NCBI GenBank assembly: GCA_021737695.1 | Contig: JAIPDL010000002.1 | Span: 1-64,000 of the forward strand | Direction: 5' to 3' | Source: Desulfotignum sp. | GTDB lineage: Bacteria; Desulfobacterota; Desulfobacteria; Desulfobacterales; Desulfobacteraceae | DNA length: 64,000 nt | Shown: positions 8,923 through 18,567 of the stretch, piece by piece | Position numbering within the stretch: position 1 is the first letter of the stretch | Layout of the letters: every line of letters begins with the position of its first letter | Translations under genes and position numbers: made by a program | Notes under the pieces: model-generated | The model's database searches: none | Told to the model about the DNA's origin: nothing | The model's input: the letters and a program-made list of their open reading frames with translations, nothing else

Positions 8923-9930
8923 ATGAAAAAAACAACGGTAATCGCAGAAATCGGACAGGCCCATGACGGCAGCCTTGGTATCCTGCACTCCTATATTGAT
9001 GCCCTTGCGGAAACCGGTGTGGATGCTGTCAAATTCCAGACCCATATTGCCGAGGCGGAGAGTTCCTGCCATGAACCCTTCAGGGTCAACTTTTCATATG
9101 AAGATCAAACCCGTTTCGAATACTGGAAACGAATGGAGTTCACCCCCGAACAATGGCAGGAAATAAAAACGCATTGCGAAGATAAAAGACTGCTTTTTTT
9201 AAGCTCCCCCTTTTCAAATGCAGCTGTTGATCTGCTTGAAAGCATTAATACAAACCTCTACAAGATCGGTTCAGGAGAGATTTCCAATCTGTTGATGCTT
9301 GAAAAAATAGCCAGAACCGGAAAACCCGTTATCATGTCCAGCGGTATGAGTAATTTCAAAGACCTGGACCGGGCTATTTCTTTTTTGGTGCCTTTTCAGA
9401 ATCAGGTATCTATTCTTCAATGTACTTCCAAATACCCCACTGCCCCGGAGGACATAGGGCTCAACCTCATTGGCAAACTGAAAAAACGCTATGGTTTGCC
9501 TACGGGGCTGTCCGATCATTCCGGCACTGTTTACCCCAGTCTCAGCGCTGTTACATTAGGAGCAGAACTGATCGAAGTCCACGCAGTATTCGATAGACGG
9601 ATGTTCGGACCCGATGCCAAGGCATCCCTTACTATTGATGAAATTGCAGACCTTGTAAAAGGTATCCGGTATACGGAAATCATGAGAGACGCTCCTGTTG
9701 AAAAGGATGACACGGCTGCCTACACAAATCTGAAACAGATTTTTGAAAAATCCCTGGCGGTCAACAAACCGCTTACTGCCGGCCATCGTTTGAAAATTGA
9801 GGACCTTGAAGGGAAAAAACCTAAAGGATATGGAATGGAAGCCAGCGAATATGCCAACGTAATCGGCAAAAGACTGAAAAAAGATAAAAGTCAGTGGGCG
9901 TTTCTGAAAAAGGAAGATATTGATGACTAA
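8923..9930 (+). CDS. neuB: N-acetylneuraminate (nonulosonate) synthase
   Basis: A 335-residue NeuB-family enzyme that condenses phosphoenolpyruvate with an N-acetylated hexosamine such as ManNAc to make a nine-carbon nonulosonic acid. The N-terminus reads VIAEIGQAHDGS, with VDAVKFQTH in the first barrel strands, GLSDHSGT near the active site, and EVHAVFDRRMFGPDAKAS. The C-terminal 60 residues form a SAF (antifreeze-like) domain, as expected for full-length NeuB. It overlaps neuC by eight bases and neuA follows, so a complete CMP-nonulosonate pathway is present. Pseudaminate and legionaminate synthases belong to the same family and cannot be excluded. Confidence 0.93.
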   Translation: MKKTTVIAEIGQAHDGSLGILHSYIDALAETGVDAVKFQTHIAEAESSCHEPFRVNFSYEDQTRFEYWKRMEFTPEQWQEIKTHCEDKRLLFLSSPFSNAAVDLLESINTNLYKIGSGEISNLLMLEKIARTGKPVIMSSGMSNFKDLDRAISFLVPFQNQVSILQCTSKYPTAPEDIGLNLIGKLKKRYGLPTGLSDHSGTVYPSLSAVTLGAELIEVHAVFDRRMFGPDAKASLTIDEIADLVKGIRYTEIMRDAPVEKDDTAAYTNLKQIFEKSLAVNKPLTAGHRLKIEDLEGKKPKGYGMEASEYANVIGKRLKKDKSQWAFLKKEDIDD

Positions 9931-11065
9931 AAAAATATGTATCGTGGTGGCAAGCCGGGCCAATTATGGACGGGTAAAATATTTGATGAAAGCCATAAAA
10001 GCCCATCCCGATCTGTCACTTCAGATCATTGTAGGTGCCTCCACCCTGCTGGAGCGTTTTGGAAAAGCAGTGGAGGTCATTAAACAGGACGGTTTTAAAC
10101 CGGATCGTTCAATTCATTATGTAATTGAGGGGGAGAATCTGGTGACCCAGGCCAAGTCAACCGGTATGGGTATTGTGGAATTGTCCACGGCTTTTCAAGA
10201 TCTTGAACCGGACATGGTGGTGACCGTGGCAGACCGGTTCGAAACCATGGCAACAGCCATTGCCGCCTCATATCTCAACATTCCTCTGATCCATCTACAG
10301 GGAGGCGAAATCAGCGGAAATATTGATGACAGGGTTAGGCATGCCATCACCAAACTGGCTGACTATCATTTTGTCGCCACCCGGTTATCCCGGGAACGGG
10401 TCATCAGTATGGGAGAATCGCCAGAGCGGGTTTACAATTTCGGCTGTCCTGCCATGGATATTCTGACCAATGAAAATCTATCCATTTCCAATGACACCAT
10501 GCCGACGACACCAAGAGGCGTGGGCAAACCCGTGAATTGGGAAAGACCCTATATCCTGATGCTTCAACACCCAGTAACCACCAGTTACGGACAGGGATTT
10601 GCCCAGATTAATGAAACCCTGGAAGCATTGAAGAGCTTTTCCAATCTCCAGAAAGTCGTACTTTGGCCCAACCCGGATGCTGGCTCAGATGAGATATCCA
10701 AAGGAATCAGGCAGTTCAGGGAAAAAAATTCCAAAGATATCAACTTCAGTTTTTTTATAAATTTCTCTCCTGAAAACTATGCAAGGGTACTTAACAATGC
10801 AGCCTGCGCTGTAGGCAATTCTTCCTCCTTTCTTCGGGAGGGGGCATTTTTGGGGGTTCCTGCCGTGATCGTGGGTGACCGGCAGAGGAACCGGGAACAC
10901 GGCCTTAACATCTGCTTTGCAGATTACGATGCCGCCTGTATCGCTAAAAAGATTCAAGAGCAAATGACAATCGGAAGATATCCACAAGACCACACCTTTG
11001 GCAACGGGCAGGCCGGTCAGCAGATTGCAGATGCTTTGGCAGTTATTGACATCAAATTGAAATAA
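9923..11065 (+). CDS. neuC: UDP-N-acetylglucosamine 2-epimerase (hydrolysing)
   Basis: A 380-residue GT-B-fold epimerase that converts UDP-GlcNAc, or a bacillosamine analogue, to free ManNAc-type sugar and UDP, supplying NeuB. Visible features are the N-terminus VVASRANYGRVKYL, HLQGGEISGNIDDRVRHAITK in the middle (conserved His and Asp/Glu), and the C-terminal nucleotide site VGNSSSFLREGAFLGVP. ATG 9923 is chosen over TTG 9920 because AAGGAAGAT sits at the right distance. It lies between neuB and neuA. No PglF/LegB-type dehydratase or aminotransferase is in the window, which favours a Neu5Ac-type product over legionaminate. Confidence 0.92.
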   Translation: MTKKICIVVASRANYGRVKYLMKAIKAHPDLSLQIIVGASTLLERFGKAVEVIKQDGFKPDRSIHYVIEGENLVTQAKSTGMGIVELSTAFQDLEPDMVVTVADRFETMATAIAASYLNIPLIHLQGGEISGNIDDRVRHAITKLADYHFVATRLSRERVISMGESPERVYNFGCPAMDILTNENLSISNDTMPTTPRGVGKPVNWERPYILMLQHPVTTSYGQGFAQINETLEALKSFSNLQKVVLWPNPDAGSDEISKGIRQFREKNSKDINFSFFINFSPENYARVLNNAACAVGNSSSFLREGAFLGVPAVIVGDRQRNREHGLNICFADYDAACIAKKIQEQMTIGRYPQDHTFGNGQAGQQIADALAVIDIKLK

Positions 11066-11079
11066 GAGGTCATGATTTT

Positions 11080-11775
11080 ATGAAAATTGTCGCTCTTGTT
11101 CCAGCCAGGTCTGGATCAAAAGGGTTTCCCCATAAGAACGTTGCCAGATTGGGAAGAAAGTCTCTGATTGAACTGGCTGTAAAAGTGGGGCTGGCTTGTG
11201 ACTCAGTCCAATCCGTGTACATCAGTACAGACAGCATGACATATGAGACCCTTGCCATCCAGGCAGGCGCACAATCCCTGGGGCTCAGGCCCCGGGACCT
11301 TGCTTCGGATACGGCCAAAAGTGTCGATGTGGCACTGGATTTCTTGAAACGGCTGGCGGAACCGGCAGATTGTCTGGTGTTGCTTCAGCCGACTTCCCCC
11401 ATGAGACATCCGGAAGATATTTCACAGATGATTGAAATCCTGAAAAATCAGAAAGCGGATGCGGTGGTTTCTGTTGAAAAACTTGAAGAACCCCACCCGA
11501 ACAAACTGAAAAAAATCACTTCTGATGGATTCATCGCCCCATTTCTGGAGCATACATCCTCAGAAGTTCCACGACAGTTTCTTCCTGAGGTATTTAAACT
11601 AAATGGGGCTCTATATTTAATCCGAACAGATGTTCTGGTTTCTGCCAGGACTTTTTTACCCCAAAAAACCCTGCCTTTTCTGATGAAAGGAACCATCAAC
11701 ATAGATTCTGAACAGGACTACCAAATCATACAGGGGCTGCTGAAAACAAACAACATCCAAATTTACGGAGTTTGA
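11080..11775 (+). CDS. neuA: CMP-nonulosonate (N-acylneuraminate) cytidylyltransferase
   Basis: A 231-residue nucleotidyltransferase that activates a sialic-type acid with CTP. The diagnostic N-terminal nucleotide loop is LVPARSGSKGFPHKN, followed by YISTDS and LQPTSPMRH, both typical of CMP-NeuAc synthetases. It is the last of the neuB-neuC-neuA trio and ends one base before the next methyltransferase gene region. It is a stand-alone cytidylyltransferase without the extra esterase or hydrolase domain of some NeuA proteins. No dedicated sialyltransferase of a known family (GT-29, -38, -42, -52, -80) was recognised in the window. Confidence 0.93.
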   Translation: MKIVALVPARSGSKGFPHKNVARLGRKSLIELAVKVGLACDSVQSVYISTDSMTYETLAIQAGAQSLGLRPRDLASDTAKSVDVALDFLKRLAEPADCLVLLQPTSPMRHPEDISQMIEILKNQKADAVVSVEKLEEPHPNKLKKITSDGFIAPFLEHTSSEVPRQFLPEVFKLNGALYLIRTDVLVSARTFLPQKTLPFLMKGTINIDSEQDYQIIQGLLKTNNIQIYGV

Positions 11776-11776
11776 T

Positions 11777-12772
11777 ATGTCTTTTGATACAAAAACCAAC
11801 CGAAACCCTTTTTTTGAACAGATGGAAAAAGAAGTAATGGATCTCATTGATCCTGAAACACAGGCACCTTTCAAACACCTTGTGAAAAAAGTCAGCTGCC
11901 CCGTTTGCAGTCATCCTGGAAATTTTTTTCTAAAAAAATGGGGGTTTACCTATGAAAAATGCATCCATTGCGAACTCATCTTTGTGAATCCACGGCTCAC
12001 GGAAGAAGCCACTATTGAGGCTTACCGAAAAGGATCAAAGGCAAATGCACTCTGGGCATCTTCGGTGAACACCTCCACTCACCAGATCGAATTCTATGAA
12101 TCCTATTTCACTGATCATCTGAAACTCCTGAGACAATACCGGCAAACGGGGACCTTATTGGATATCGGATGCGGAAACGGCCAATTTTTGTCTTACGCCA
12201 GGGATGCAGGTTTCAAAGTAATGGGTGCGGAACTGGAGGAAAACGCCCTCAATCTGGCAAGGGAAAGAGGCCTGGATGTGGCACCCCTGATGCTGACGGA
12301 CCCGGAGTTGAATTCCCGACAATTTGATGTCATCTCCATGTTCGGTGTTTTGGAACATTTGATGGAGCCCCGCCGGGACATAAATATTGTGAATGACATG
12401 CTGTCACCGGGTGGTATTTTCATGGGAATCACACCCAATGCACAAAGTCTCGTAGGAATGCTGCTCCATGAAAAAGCACGTTTTTATACGCCACGAAATC
12501 ACCCTCATATTTTTTCTTTTGACTCGATCCGGTACCTGTTCCAGCAAACCGGTTTCAATGTCATTCATCTGGATACTGTATTGACGGGATATGATTCCAT
12601 CGTCAACAGCCTTCAATACAGAGAACCATTCTCAGACCTGAAAACTGATTTCCTTCCCCCGAAACTCAAACAGCGGGTTGTGGACAAATCCGGTTTTGAA
12701 AAACTGATCCTCGACTGGGACCTTGGTTTACGTCTGCGAATCATTGCAGAAAAAAAGAAACCTCAAATATAG
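11777..12772 (+). CDS. Zinc-finger SAM methyltransferase of glycan loci
   Basis: A 331-residue protein. An N-terminal zinc ribbon uses C41xxC44 and C62xxC65 and is followed by LIFVNPRLTEE, then a class I methyltransferase core with DIGCGNGQFLSYA around residue 135 and ISMFGVLEHL. This layout is common in O-antigen and capsule clusters and in sugar C-methyltransferases. The ATG follows GGAGTTTGAT one base after the neuA stop, so it belongs to the neu transcription unit. It could methylate the nonulosonic acid or another sugar. The substrate is unknown. Confidence 0.85.
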   Translation: MSFDTKTNRNPFFEQMEKEVMDLIDPETQAPFKHLVKKVSCPVCSHPGNFFLKKWGFTYEKCIHCELIFVNPRLTEEATIEAYRKGSKANALWASSVNTSTHQIEFYESYFTDHLKLLRQYRQTGTLLDIGCGNGQFLSYARDAGFKVMGAELEENALNLARERGLDVAPLMLTDPELNSRQFDVISMFGVLEHLMEPRRDINIVNDMLSPGGIFMGITPNAQSLVGMLLHEKARFYTPRNHPHIFSFDSIRYLFQQTGFNVIHLDTVLTGYDSIVNSLQYREPFSDLKTDFLPPKLKQRVVDKSGFEKLILDWDLGLRLRIIAEKKKPQI

Positions 12773-12783
12773 TCGGCGTATCC

Positions 12784-13629
12784 ATGGATCAGATACGGGT
12801 CATATTTATCCTGGGAACCGGCCACTGCGGTTCGACACTCCTGGATCTGCTGCTGGGATCCCATTCAAAAATGCTTGGAATCGGCGAAGTAGAACGTATG
12901 GAACAGACCCCCAAATGCACCTGTGGCTATGCCCTCAGGCATTGTAATTTCTGGTCAGAACTATACCTGGAATCATTTTTGAGAAGTCTACGGCTCTTCC
13001 GAAAACCCTTGGATTTTATTTTTGGAAACCAGAATTACCTCACCCGGCGTGGAAAGCATTCCTGGAAACCTCTTAAGGACAGACAGCAATTCATTAAAGA
13101 CAACCTGCTATTTTACAAAACAATTTGTAATAAGAGCGGCAAAGAAATAATTGTCGATTCCTCAAAAAATATCGACCGGGCAGAACTTTTGGCTGCGGAA
13201 GAAGCCATGGATGTCTTTCTTGTCCACATTGTCAGGGATGGCCGGGCCGTTACATGGTCCTACATGAAAAAATACAACAAAGCCCTGTTCTACGCATATT
13301 CATGGCTGACGTATTATATCAAAATAACCCTTTTAAAAAAAAGGACAACTGCTGGCTATATCCGTGTAGAATATGAAGATCTGGTCAAAAAACCCGAACT
13401 TGAACTTAAAAGAATATTAAACGCTCTGGGATATGAATTTGAACCCAGCATGATGGAGTTTAGATCGCAAAATAATCACCAGGTGGGTGGGAATGATATG
13501 AGGTTTCATAAAACGGTTGAAATACGCGAAGACAGGGACTGGATTGAACGAATGCCTCTCAGGTATAAGATCTTGTTCAAATTCTTTGCTTTTTTAAAAA
13601 AATCGAGATATTCGGACGGCAAACGATGA
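12784..13629 (+). CDS. PAPS-dependent sulfotransferase family protein
   Basis: A 281-residue sulfotransferase-fold protein. The 5'-phosphosulfate loop is LGTGHCGSTLLDLLLGSH and the 3'-phosphate motif HIVRDGRAVTWSYMKK. A CTCGYALRHC segment in the N-terminal third holds cysteines seen in some bacterial carbohydrate sulfotransferases. The final residues are basic. The stop overlaps the downstream glycosyltransferase start (ATGA). It is the second sulfotransferase of the locus and differs clearly from the first, so it probably has a different acceptor position. Confidence 0.83.
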   Translation: MDQIRVIFILGTGHCGSTLLDLLLGSHSKMLGIGEVERMEQTPKCTCGYALRHCNFWSELYLESFLRSLRLFRKPLDFIFGNQNYLTRRGKHSWKPLKDRQQFIKDNLLFYKTICNKSGKEIIVDSSKNIDRAELLAAEEAMDVFLVHIVRDGRAVTWSYMKKYNKALFYAYSWLTYYIKITLLKKRTTAGYIRVEYEDLVKKPELELKRILNALGYEFEPSMMEFRSQNNHQVGGNDMRFHKTVEIREDRDWIERMPLRYKILFKFFAFLKKSRYSDGKR

Positions 13630-14801
13630 AAATACTCTGGTTTCCCCGGCTTCAGTTTGACATCGACCGACTTCATATCACTACCTGGAAAGAGATGTGC
13701 GACTGCCTGGAGAATAAAGGTCACCAAGTGAGGATTGCCATCGCAGGAAAAAAAATCAAAGGGGTTTTCGAACGGGATTACATACCGGTTTTCACCATCC
13801 GGTTGAAGTATCTCAGGATACTCACCTTTTGGACTTTCGGCCTGGTTCGATTTATGTCACAGGTATTGTCGTTCAAGCCGGATATCATCATATTGAACAT
13901 TTTTACCATCTGGTTCAGCCTGCCGCTGCTGATTTTGGGTGTAAAGAAAAATATTACCATTATTGTTGATCACAGGAACCCTTACACTCAAAGCAACCAA
14001 AACAGCGTCACATTCCAGGACCGGATTTTTCTGCTTTATACCCGGATTTCTATCAACTACTGCAAAAAATTTCTGGACGGTATGACAGTCATCACAGATT
14101 ATTACAAGGACCTGATAGTCCGGCAATACGGGTACGATCCCCACCTTATCGATGTATGGAGTTCAGGGGTGAACATACATTTTTTTTCACATGACATCAG
14201 TAAACCCATATCCGAATTTGAATTTCTCCGTGATCGTTTTGTTGTGATGCAGCACGGACAGATCTCTAAAAATCGCGGTGTCTTCGAGTCTGTGAAGGCC
14301 ATGAAATATGTGGATGACGAATCGATCTGCATGATTTTGCTCGGAGATTCTATTGGTAACGATAACAGCCGAATTCAGCTCCAGTCGCTTATAAGAGAAC
14401 TCGGGCTGGAAGACCGGGTATTTCTTCCAGGGACAATACCCTATGAACAGGTTCCCAGTTTTATTGATTACGCCGACTGCGGCCTGTTGGCCTACCCGAA
14501 TATCGAATACTGGAACCTTAACAATCCCATCAAACTCCTGGAATACATGGCCATGGAAAAAGTTTTGATATGCACAGATATGTGGACCTTTAAAGATGTG
14601 CTAAAAGATTCCCCAAGTGTCTATTATCTTGAAAAAAATTCTCCCGAAAAAATTGCAAAAGGTATCAATTATTACTATGCCAACAGAATCCATATAAAAA
14701 AATGGGGCCGTGAGGCCCGGAATATAGTGATCCGCCGTTTTACCTGGCAGGCCCAGACCAAAAGGCTTGTGAATTTTTGCAACTATTTAAAACAGTATTA
14801 A
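13626..14801 (+). CDS. GT4-type glycosyltransferase
   Basis: A 391-residue GT-B glycosyltransferase. An N-terminal acceptor domain contains GHQVRIAIAGKK. The C-terminal donor domain has a QHGQISKNRGVFESVKAM segment and VFLPGTIPYEQVPSF, and the late donor-site motif appears as NNPIKLLEYMAMEK in place of the usual EGFGLPxLEAMA, which groups it with Glycos_transf_4/1 members that carry PxKLxEYMA. It probably adds one sugar to the lipid-linked repeat on the cytoplasmic face. It is coupled by a 4-base overlap to the sulfotransferase upstream. It is followed by a 159-base gap with no clear terminator. Confidence 0.85.
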   Translation: MKILWFPRLQFDIDRLHITTWKEMCDCLENKGHQVRIAIAGKKIKGVFERDYIPVFTIRLKYLRILTFWTFGLVRFMSQVLSFKPDIIILNIFTIWFSLPLLILGVKKNITIIVDHRNPYTQSNQNSVTFQDRIFLLYTRISINYCKKFLDGMTVITDYYKDLIVRQYGYDPHLIDVWSSGVNIHFFSHDISKPISEFEFLRDRFVVMQHGQISKNRGVFESVKAMKYVDDESICMILLGDSIGNDNSRIQLQSLIRELGLEDRVFLPGTIPYEQVPSFIDYADCGLLAYPNIEYWNLNNPIKLLEYMAMEKVLICTDMWTFKDVLKDSPSVYYLEKNSPEKIAKGINYYYANRIHIKKWGREARNIVIRRFTWQAQTKRLVNFCNYLKQY

Positions 14802-14960
14802 GAGGTGCCTCCGGACCGTTTTTCCTGTCAAGCCACTCCGGCTAAACCGAATGACTATTTCAATTCAATTGATAATTGAGCACATCATCAATGTGACTTT
14901 CTTTTTCAGACGGCCCTGAGTGAAAGAAACAAGGGCAACCTAAAGAGGATTATTCCGAAA

Positions 14961-16019
14961 ATGCAAAAGATCTTCACCCCAAAAAAAATAAAGATATCTG
15001 ATCCTTTCTTCATAGTCGGCAACTCCCGAAGCGGGACGACTTTACTTTCAAGGATTTTGAAAAATAACCCCGCCATCCATGTGCTCAAAGAAACCCATTT
15101 TTTTGAAGAATATTTCGCCCAGATATCGGCTTGTGAACAATTGGATCATCACCATTTGTATAAAATGGTCAATCAGATGATAACCGTCCAGCGCAAAGAT
15201 TATTATCGCAAATCTGAATACCAAGAATATCCGGAACAGGCCGATAAAATTCTGGCAGAATTTTATCAGGCAAACAATAAGCGCTTTCAGGTCCTGATCA
15301 AAATTTTTTTTGCAGATGAAGCCAAAAGATTGGGGAAAAATTTGGTGGGAGACCAGACACCTCGGCATGTCTTCTACGCTGATGAAATCTTAACCATGTA
15401 TCCCGGGGCTAAGATCATTCATTTAGTCCGGGACCCAAGAGCGGTTCTCTATTCCCAGAAAAAAAAATGGGCCTCTGGCCTACAGAGGGGTCAGCCTCTT
15501 TTTGAGGTAATCCGCACTTTTATCAATTATCATCCTGTCACCATGTCTCTTTTATGGTGTAAAGCAATCAATGCAGGAAGAACTGCGGAAAAACGACATG
15601 GAACAAAAAAGATCAGGACACTACTATTTGAAGAATTTGTGAAAGAGCCCAAATTTCATGTCAGTAAGATTTGTGAATTTCTGGGAGAGTCCTTTCATCC
15701 AGGAATGCTGGACGTGACTGTTGAATTCTCTGCCACTCGCTCTCAAGAAGGGCATAGGGGAATAAGCCAGGAGGTCACTTATCAATGGAAAAAAGGCCTG
15801 AATCCAGCAGAGGTGTTTTTGTGTGAAAAAATTGCCGGGCAGTTGATGACTGAAATGAAATATCCCTTATCAGGGAACAGGCCGGATTTATTCCACTTGG
15901 GACTTTATGTGGTCTGGTTACCCCTTCATCTCGGGATTGCTTTTGTAATGAATCTCGGTCGCATGGGAAATCCCATCAAATATATATCCAAAAGATTTTT
16001 TCAAGAAAAATGCCGATAG
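14961..16019 (+). CDS. PAPS-dependent sulfotransferase family protein
   Basis: A 352-residue sulfotransferase. The N-terminal motif is VGNSRSGTTLLSRILKNN (5'-phosphosulfate loop) and the 3'-phosphate motif IHLVRDPRAVLYSQ. Around residues 315-335 there is a hydrophobic stretch (YVVWLPLHLGIAFVMNLG) that could dip into or span the membrane, unusual for a cytosolic enzyme and consistent with a lipid-linked acceptor. It is the third sulfotransferase of the locus. It is preceded by 159 bases, including AGAGGATTATT as ribosome-binding region, and followed by about 100 bases before the next glycosyltransferase. Confidence 0.85.
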   Translation: MQKIFTPKKIKISDPFFIVGNSRSGTTLLSRILKNNPAIHVLKETHFFEEYFAQISACEQLDHHHLYKMVNQMITVQRKDYYRKSEYQEYPEQADKILAEFYQANNKRFQVLIKIFFADEAKRLGKNLVGDQTPRHVFYADEILTMYPGAKIIHLVRDPRAVLYSQKKKWASGLQRGQPLFEVIRTFINYHPVTMSLLWCKAINAGRTAEKRHGTKKIRTLLFEEFVKEPKFHVSKICEFLGESFHPGMLDVTVEFSATRSQEGHRGISQEVTYQWKKGLNPAEVFLCEKIAGQLMTEMKYPLSGNRPDLFHLGLYVVWLPLHLGIAFVMNLGRMGNPIKYISKRFFQEKCR

Positions 16020-16116
16020 TGAAAGTTTCTTAGAGAACGTTCATGAAAGACCGATTTTGTGAAATCAATTGCAACTATAGTTCAGGCTTCGATATCGCTA
16101 CTCAGGATTATTTTGA

Positions 16117-17220
16117 ATGAAAAAAAAGACCATTTGTTTCATTATTCCGAAATTTCTATATGAAAGCCAGGGAGGTGCGGAACTCCAAAGCTATTATATC
16201 GCCAGAGAACTGATAAACAGAGGATGGGAAGCACATTATATCAGAGAATACATGTATCCCGAATTCCCTAAGAATTATGAAAAAGATGGCATTTTCATCC
16301 ACAGTATTCCGTTCTTACATCCACAGCTGCGGTTTTTGAACACGACTTGTTTGTTCAAGGTTATGCAAAACATCATGGCGGATGTCTGGTATTGTCGTGC
16401 AACGATTTCTTATCTATTTCCGGTCTATTGGAATGCCCGAAAACTCAGGCAGGGAAAGGTGGTGTGGGCATGCTCCCATGACAAGGAAATACGCGGTGTG
16501 AAGGCGGCAAAACCCATAATCCAAATGGCCTGGAACCTAAACCAGGCCATATTCAGGGCTGTTCTGCCCAGGATCAACCACATCCTGCTTCAGACACAAG
16601 ACCAGAAAAATCTACTGAAAAAGCATTTCAGGTTATCCGGCAGGATCATCTACAATGCCCATCCAAAAGTCACAGGCTGCTCAGCCTTAACTGACAACCA
16701 AACAATTATTTGGGTGGGGCGGCTTCAAACCTGGAAACGCCCTGAGTTGTTCATTGCGCTGGCCAACCATTTCAAAAAAAAACCTTATCAATTCATTGCC
16801 GTAGGTATCCCCATAGAGGGCTGTGGCCATTTAGAAGCCAGTTTGCGGGAAACGGACAAAGCACTTCCGAATTTCAAATTTACCGGGGAACTGCAAAACG
16901 CAAAAGTCTGCAGGCTTATTACACAAGCAAGGCTCCTGGTCTGCACAAGCGATCACGAAGGTTTTTCAAATACGTTTATCGAAGCCTGGGCAAGAGGGGT
17001 CCCGGTAATATCACTGAAAGTGGATCCGGATAATCTGCTGACCCAAAAAAAACTGGGTGTTGTTTCAAAAAGCTTTGAGCAACTTTGCAAAGATGTTGAA
17101 CATTTTATGGAAGATGATCGGCTCTGGTCTGAAGTGTCTCAAAATTGTCTTCATTTTTTCAACACACATATGACAATTGACCGGGCGGTCAGTGAACTTG
17201 AATCTGTATTAGGAAACTAA
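16117..17220 (+). CDS. GT4-type glycosyltransferase
   Basis: A 367-residue GT-B enzyme. The N-terminus reads FIIPKFLYESQGGAELQSYYIA, the glycine-rich acceptor-side loop of GT4. The donor domain starts near IIWVGRLQTWKRPELFIAL, and the donor-binding motif is SDHEGFSNTFIEAWARGVPV, with the conserved EGFxNxxxEA glutamates. It is a retaining glycosyltransferase acting in the cytoplasm on a lipid-linked glycan. The ribosome-binding site AGGA lies nine bases before the ATG. Thirteen bases separate it from the next glycosyltransferase, so the pair is in one operon. Confidence 0.88.
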   Translation: MKKKTICFIIPKFLYESQGGAELQSYYIARELINRGWEAHYIREYMYPEFPKNYEKDGIFIHSIPFLHPQLRFLNTTCLFKVMQNIMADVWYCRATISYLFPVYWNARKLRQGKVVWACSHDKEIRGVKAAKPIIQMAWNLNQAIFRAVLPRINHILLQTQDQKNLLKKHFRLSGRIIYNAHPKVTGCSALTDNQTIIWVGRLQTWKRPELFIALANHFKKKPYQFIAVGIPIEGCGHLEASLRETDKALPNFKFTGELQNAKVCRLITQARLLVCTSDHEGFSNTFIEAWARGVPVISLKVDPDNLLTQKKLGVVSKSFEQLCKDVEHFMEDDRLWSEVSQNCLHFFNTHMTIDRAVSELESVLGN

Positions 17221-17232
17221 ATTTTACTGATC

Positions 17233-18510
17233 ATGAGGATTTTGATTGCCAATTACCGGTATTTTCTTTCAGGCGGCCCTGAGCGGTATATGTTCAATGC
17301 GATAAGGGCCCTTGAAAATAACGACCATGAAATCATACCGTTTTCAGTGACCTATAAAGCCAATAAGACCAGCCCTTATGACGGTTACTTTGTCCCGCCA
17401 TTAGGTACCGGCGATGAGGTCTATTTTAAACAGCAAAAAATGACCTATAGGACACTGATCAGGACCCTGTCAAGACTGTTCTATTCCAAAGAAGTGGAAC
17501 ATGCAGTGACCAGGCTGATAAACGAGACCAGTCCCGATGTGGCTTATGTACTACACTACCTGAAAAAAATTTCCCCCTCCCTTCTGGTAGCTCTCAAAAA
17601 AAAAAATGTGCCCATACTTGTCCGTCTGTCAGATTATGCCATGGTCTGCCCACAGAATCACTGCATCAGAAAAAACAGACCATGCACCTTGTGTATCCAC
17701 GGTGATCTTATACCCAGCATTCGCTACAGCTGCGTTAAAAACAGCCGGCCGGTATCTGTCATCAACGCCCTGGCCACCTTGTTTCACCGACATATGAGAT
17801 ATTTTGACCTGATTGACACATTTATTACCACCAACCGGTTTATGTACGATCTGATGCGGGAAGGGGGCTGGCCTGACCACAAGCTCATCTGCATTCCAAC
17901 CTTTACTGACACCCTGGTTTTTCGACCTCCCAAAGGCAACCTGAAGTCAGATTATATCTGCTATGCAGGCCGCCTTGATGAAATAAAGGGAATGGAAATA
18001 CTCTTGAGATCTTATGCTTTGATGAAGCATCGTCAATCAGGATTACAGCTCCGAATTGCGGGAACCGGATCACCCGGGTTTATCAGAAAAATGAAAAGCC
18101 TCGCCGAAACACTGTCTATCGAAAAAGATGTGCGGTTTGAAGGCAGGCTTGATATCCCTGAGCTCTCCCAACTTCTGAGACATGCCCGCCTGACGGTTGT
18201 TCCCTCTCTCTGGTTTGAAAATCTCCCCAATGCCATCCTTGAAAGCTTTGCCTGCGGCACCCCGGTCATTGCCTCGAATCTCGGTTCACTTCCCATGGCA
18301 GTTAAAACTGGTCATACCGGGGCGCTTTTCACTCCTGGAGACATTCAAGACCTGGCCGAAAAAACAGATTACTATCTGGATCATCCCGGATTGTTGGAAG
18401 AAATGGGAAAACAGGCACGATCGGAGGCCCTGACCCACTATTCCTCCGAAGCCCATATCACAAATCTGGAAAAGGCAATGAACAAGCTGTTATCATCTCA
18501 AAGAACATGA
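17233..18510 (+). CDS. GT4-type glycosyltransferase
   Basis: A 425-residue GT-B enzyme. It begins ILIANYRYFLSGGPERYMFN. A cysteine-rich insert (VCPQNHCIRKNRPCTLC, about residues 135-155) matches the CxxC-type insert seen in a subgroup of GT4 enzymes. The donor domain has CYAGRLDEIKGMEILL and the donor motif SLWFENLPNAILESFACGTPV. The cysteine cluster may bind zinc or an Fe-S cluster, but this is inference. It lies in a three-gene glycosyltransferase series and has no strong ribosome-binding site of its own, so it may depend on coupling. Confidence 0.87.
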   Translation: MRILIANYRYFLSGGPERYMFNAIRALENNDHEIIPFSVTYKANKTSPYDGYFVPPLGTGDEVYFKQQKMTYRTLIRTLSRLFYSKEVEHAVTRLINETSPDVAYVLHYLKKISPSLLVALKKKNVPILVRLSDYAMVCPQNHCIRKNRPCTLCIHGDLIPSIRYSCVKNSRPVSVINALATLFHRHMRYFDLIDTFITTNRFMYDLMREGGWPDHKLICIPTFTDTLVFRPPKGNLKSDYICYAGRLDEIKGMEILLRSYALMKHRQSGLQLRIAGTGSPGFIRKMKSLAETLSIEKDVRFEGRLDIPELSQLLRHARLTVVPSLWFENLPNAILESFACGTPVIASNLGSLPMAVKTGHTGALFTPGDIQDLAEKTDYYLDHPGLLEEMGKQARSEALTHYSSEAHITNLEKAMNKLLSSQRT

Positions 18511-18567
18511 ATCGATCCACCTCTACATGCCGCTGTCGTTTCGGTCATTATAACAGGAATGCAGAAA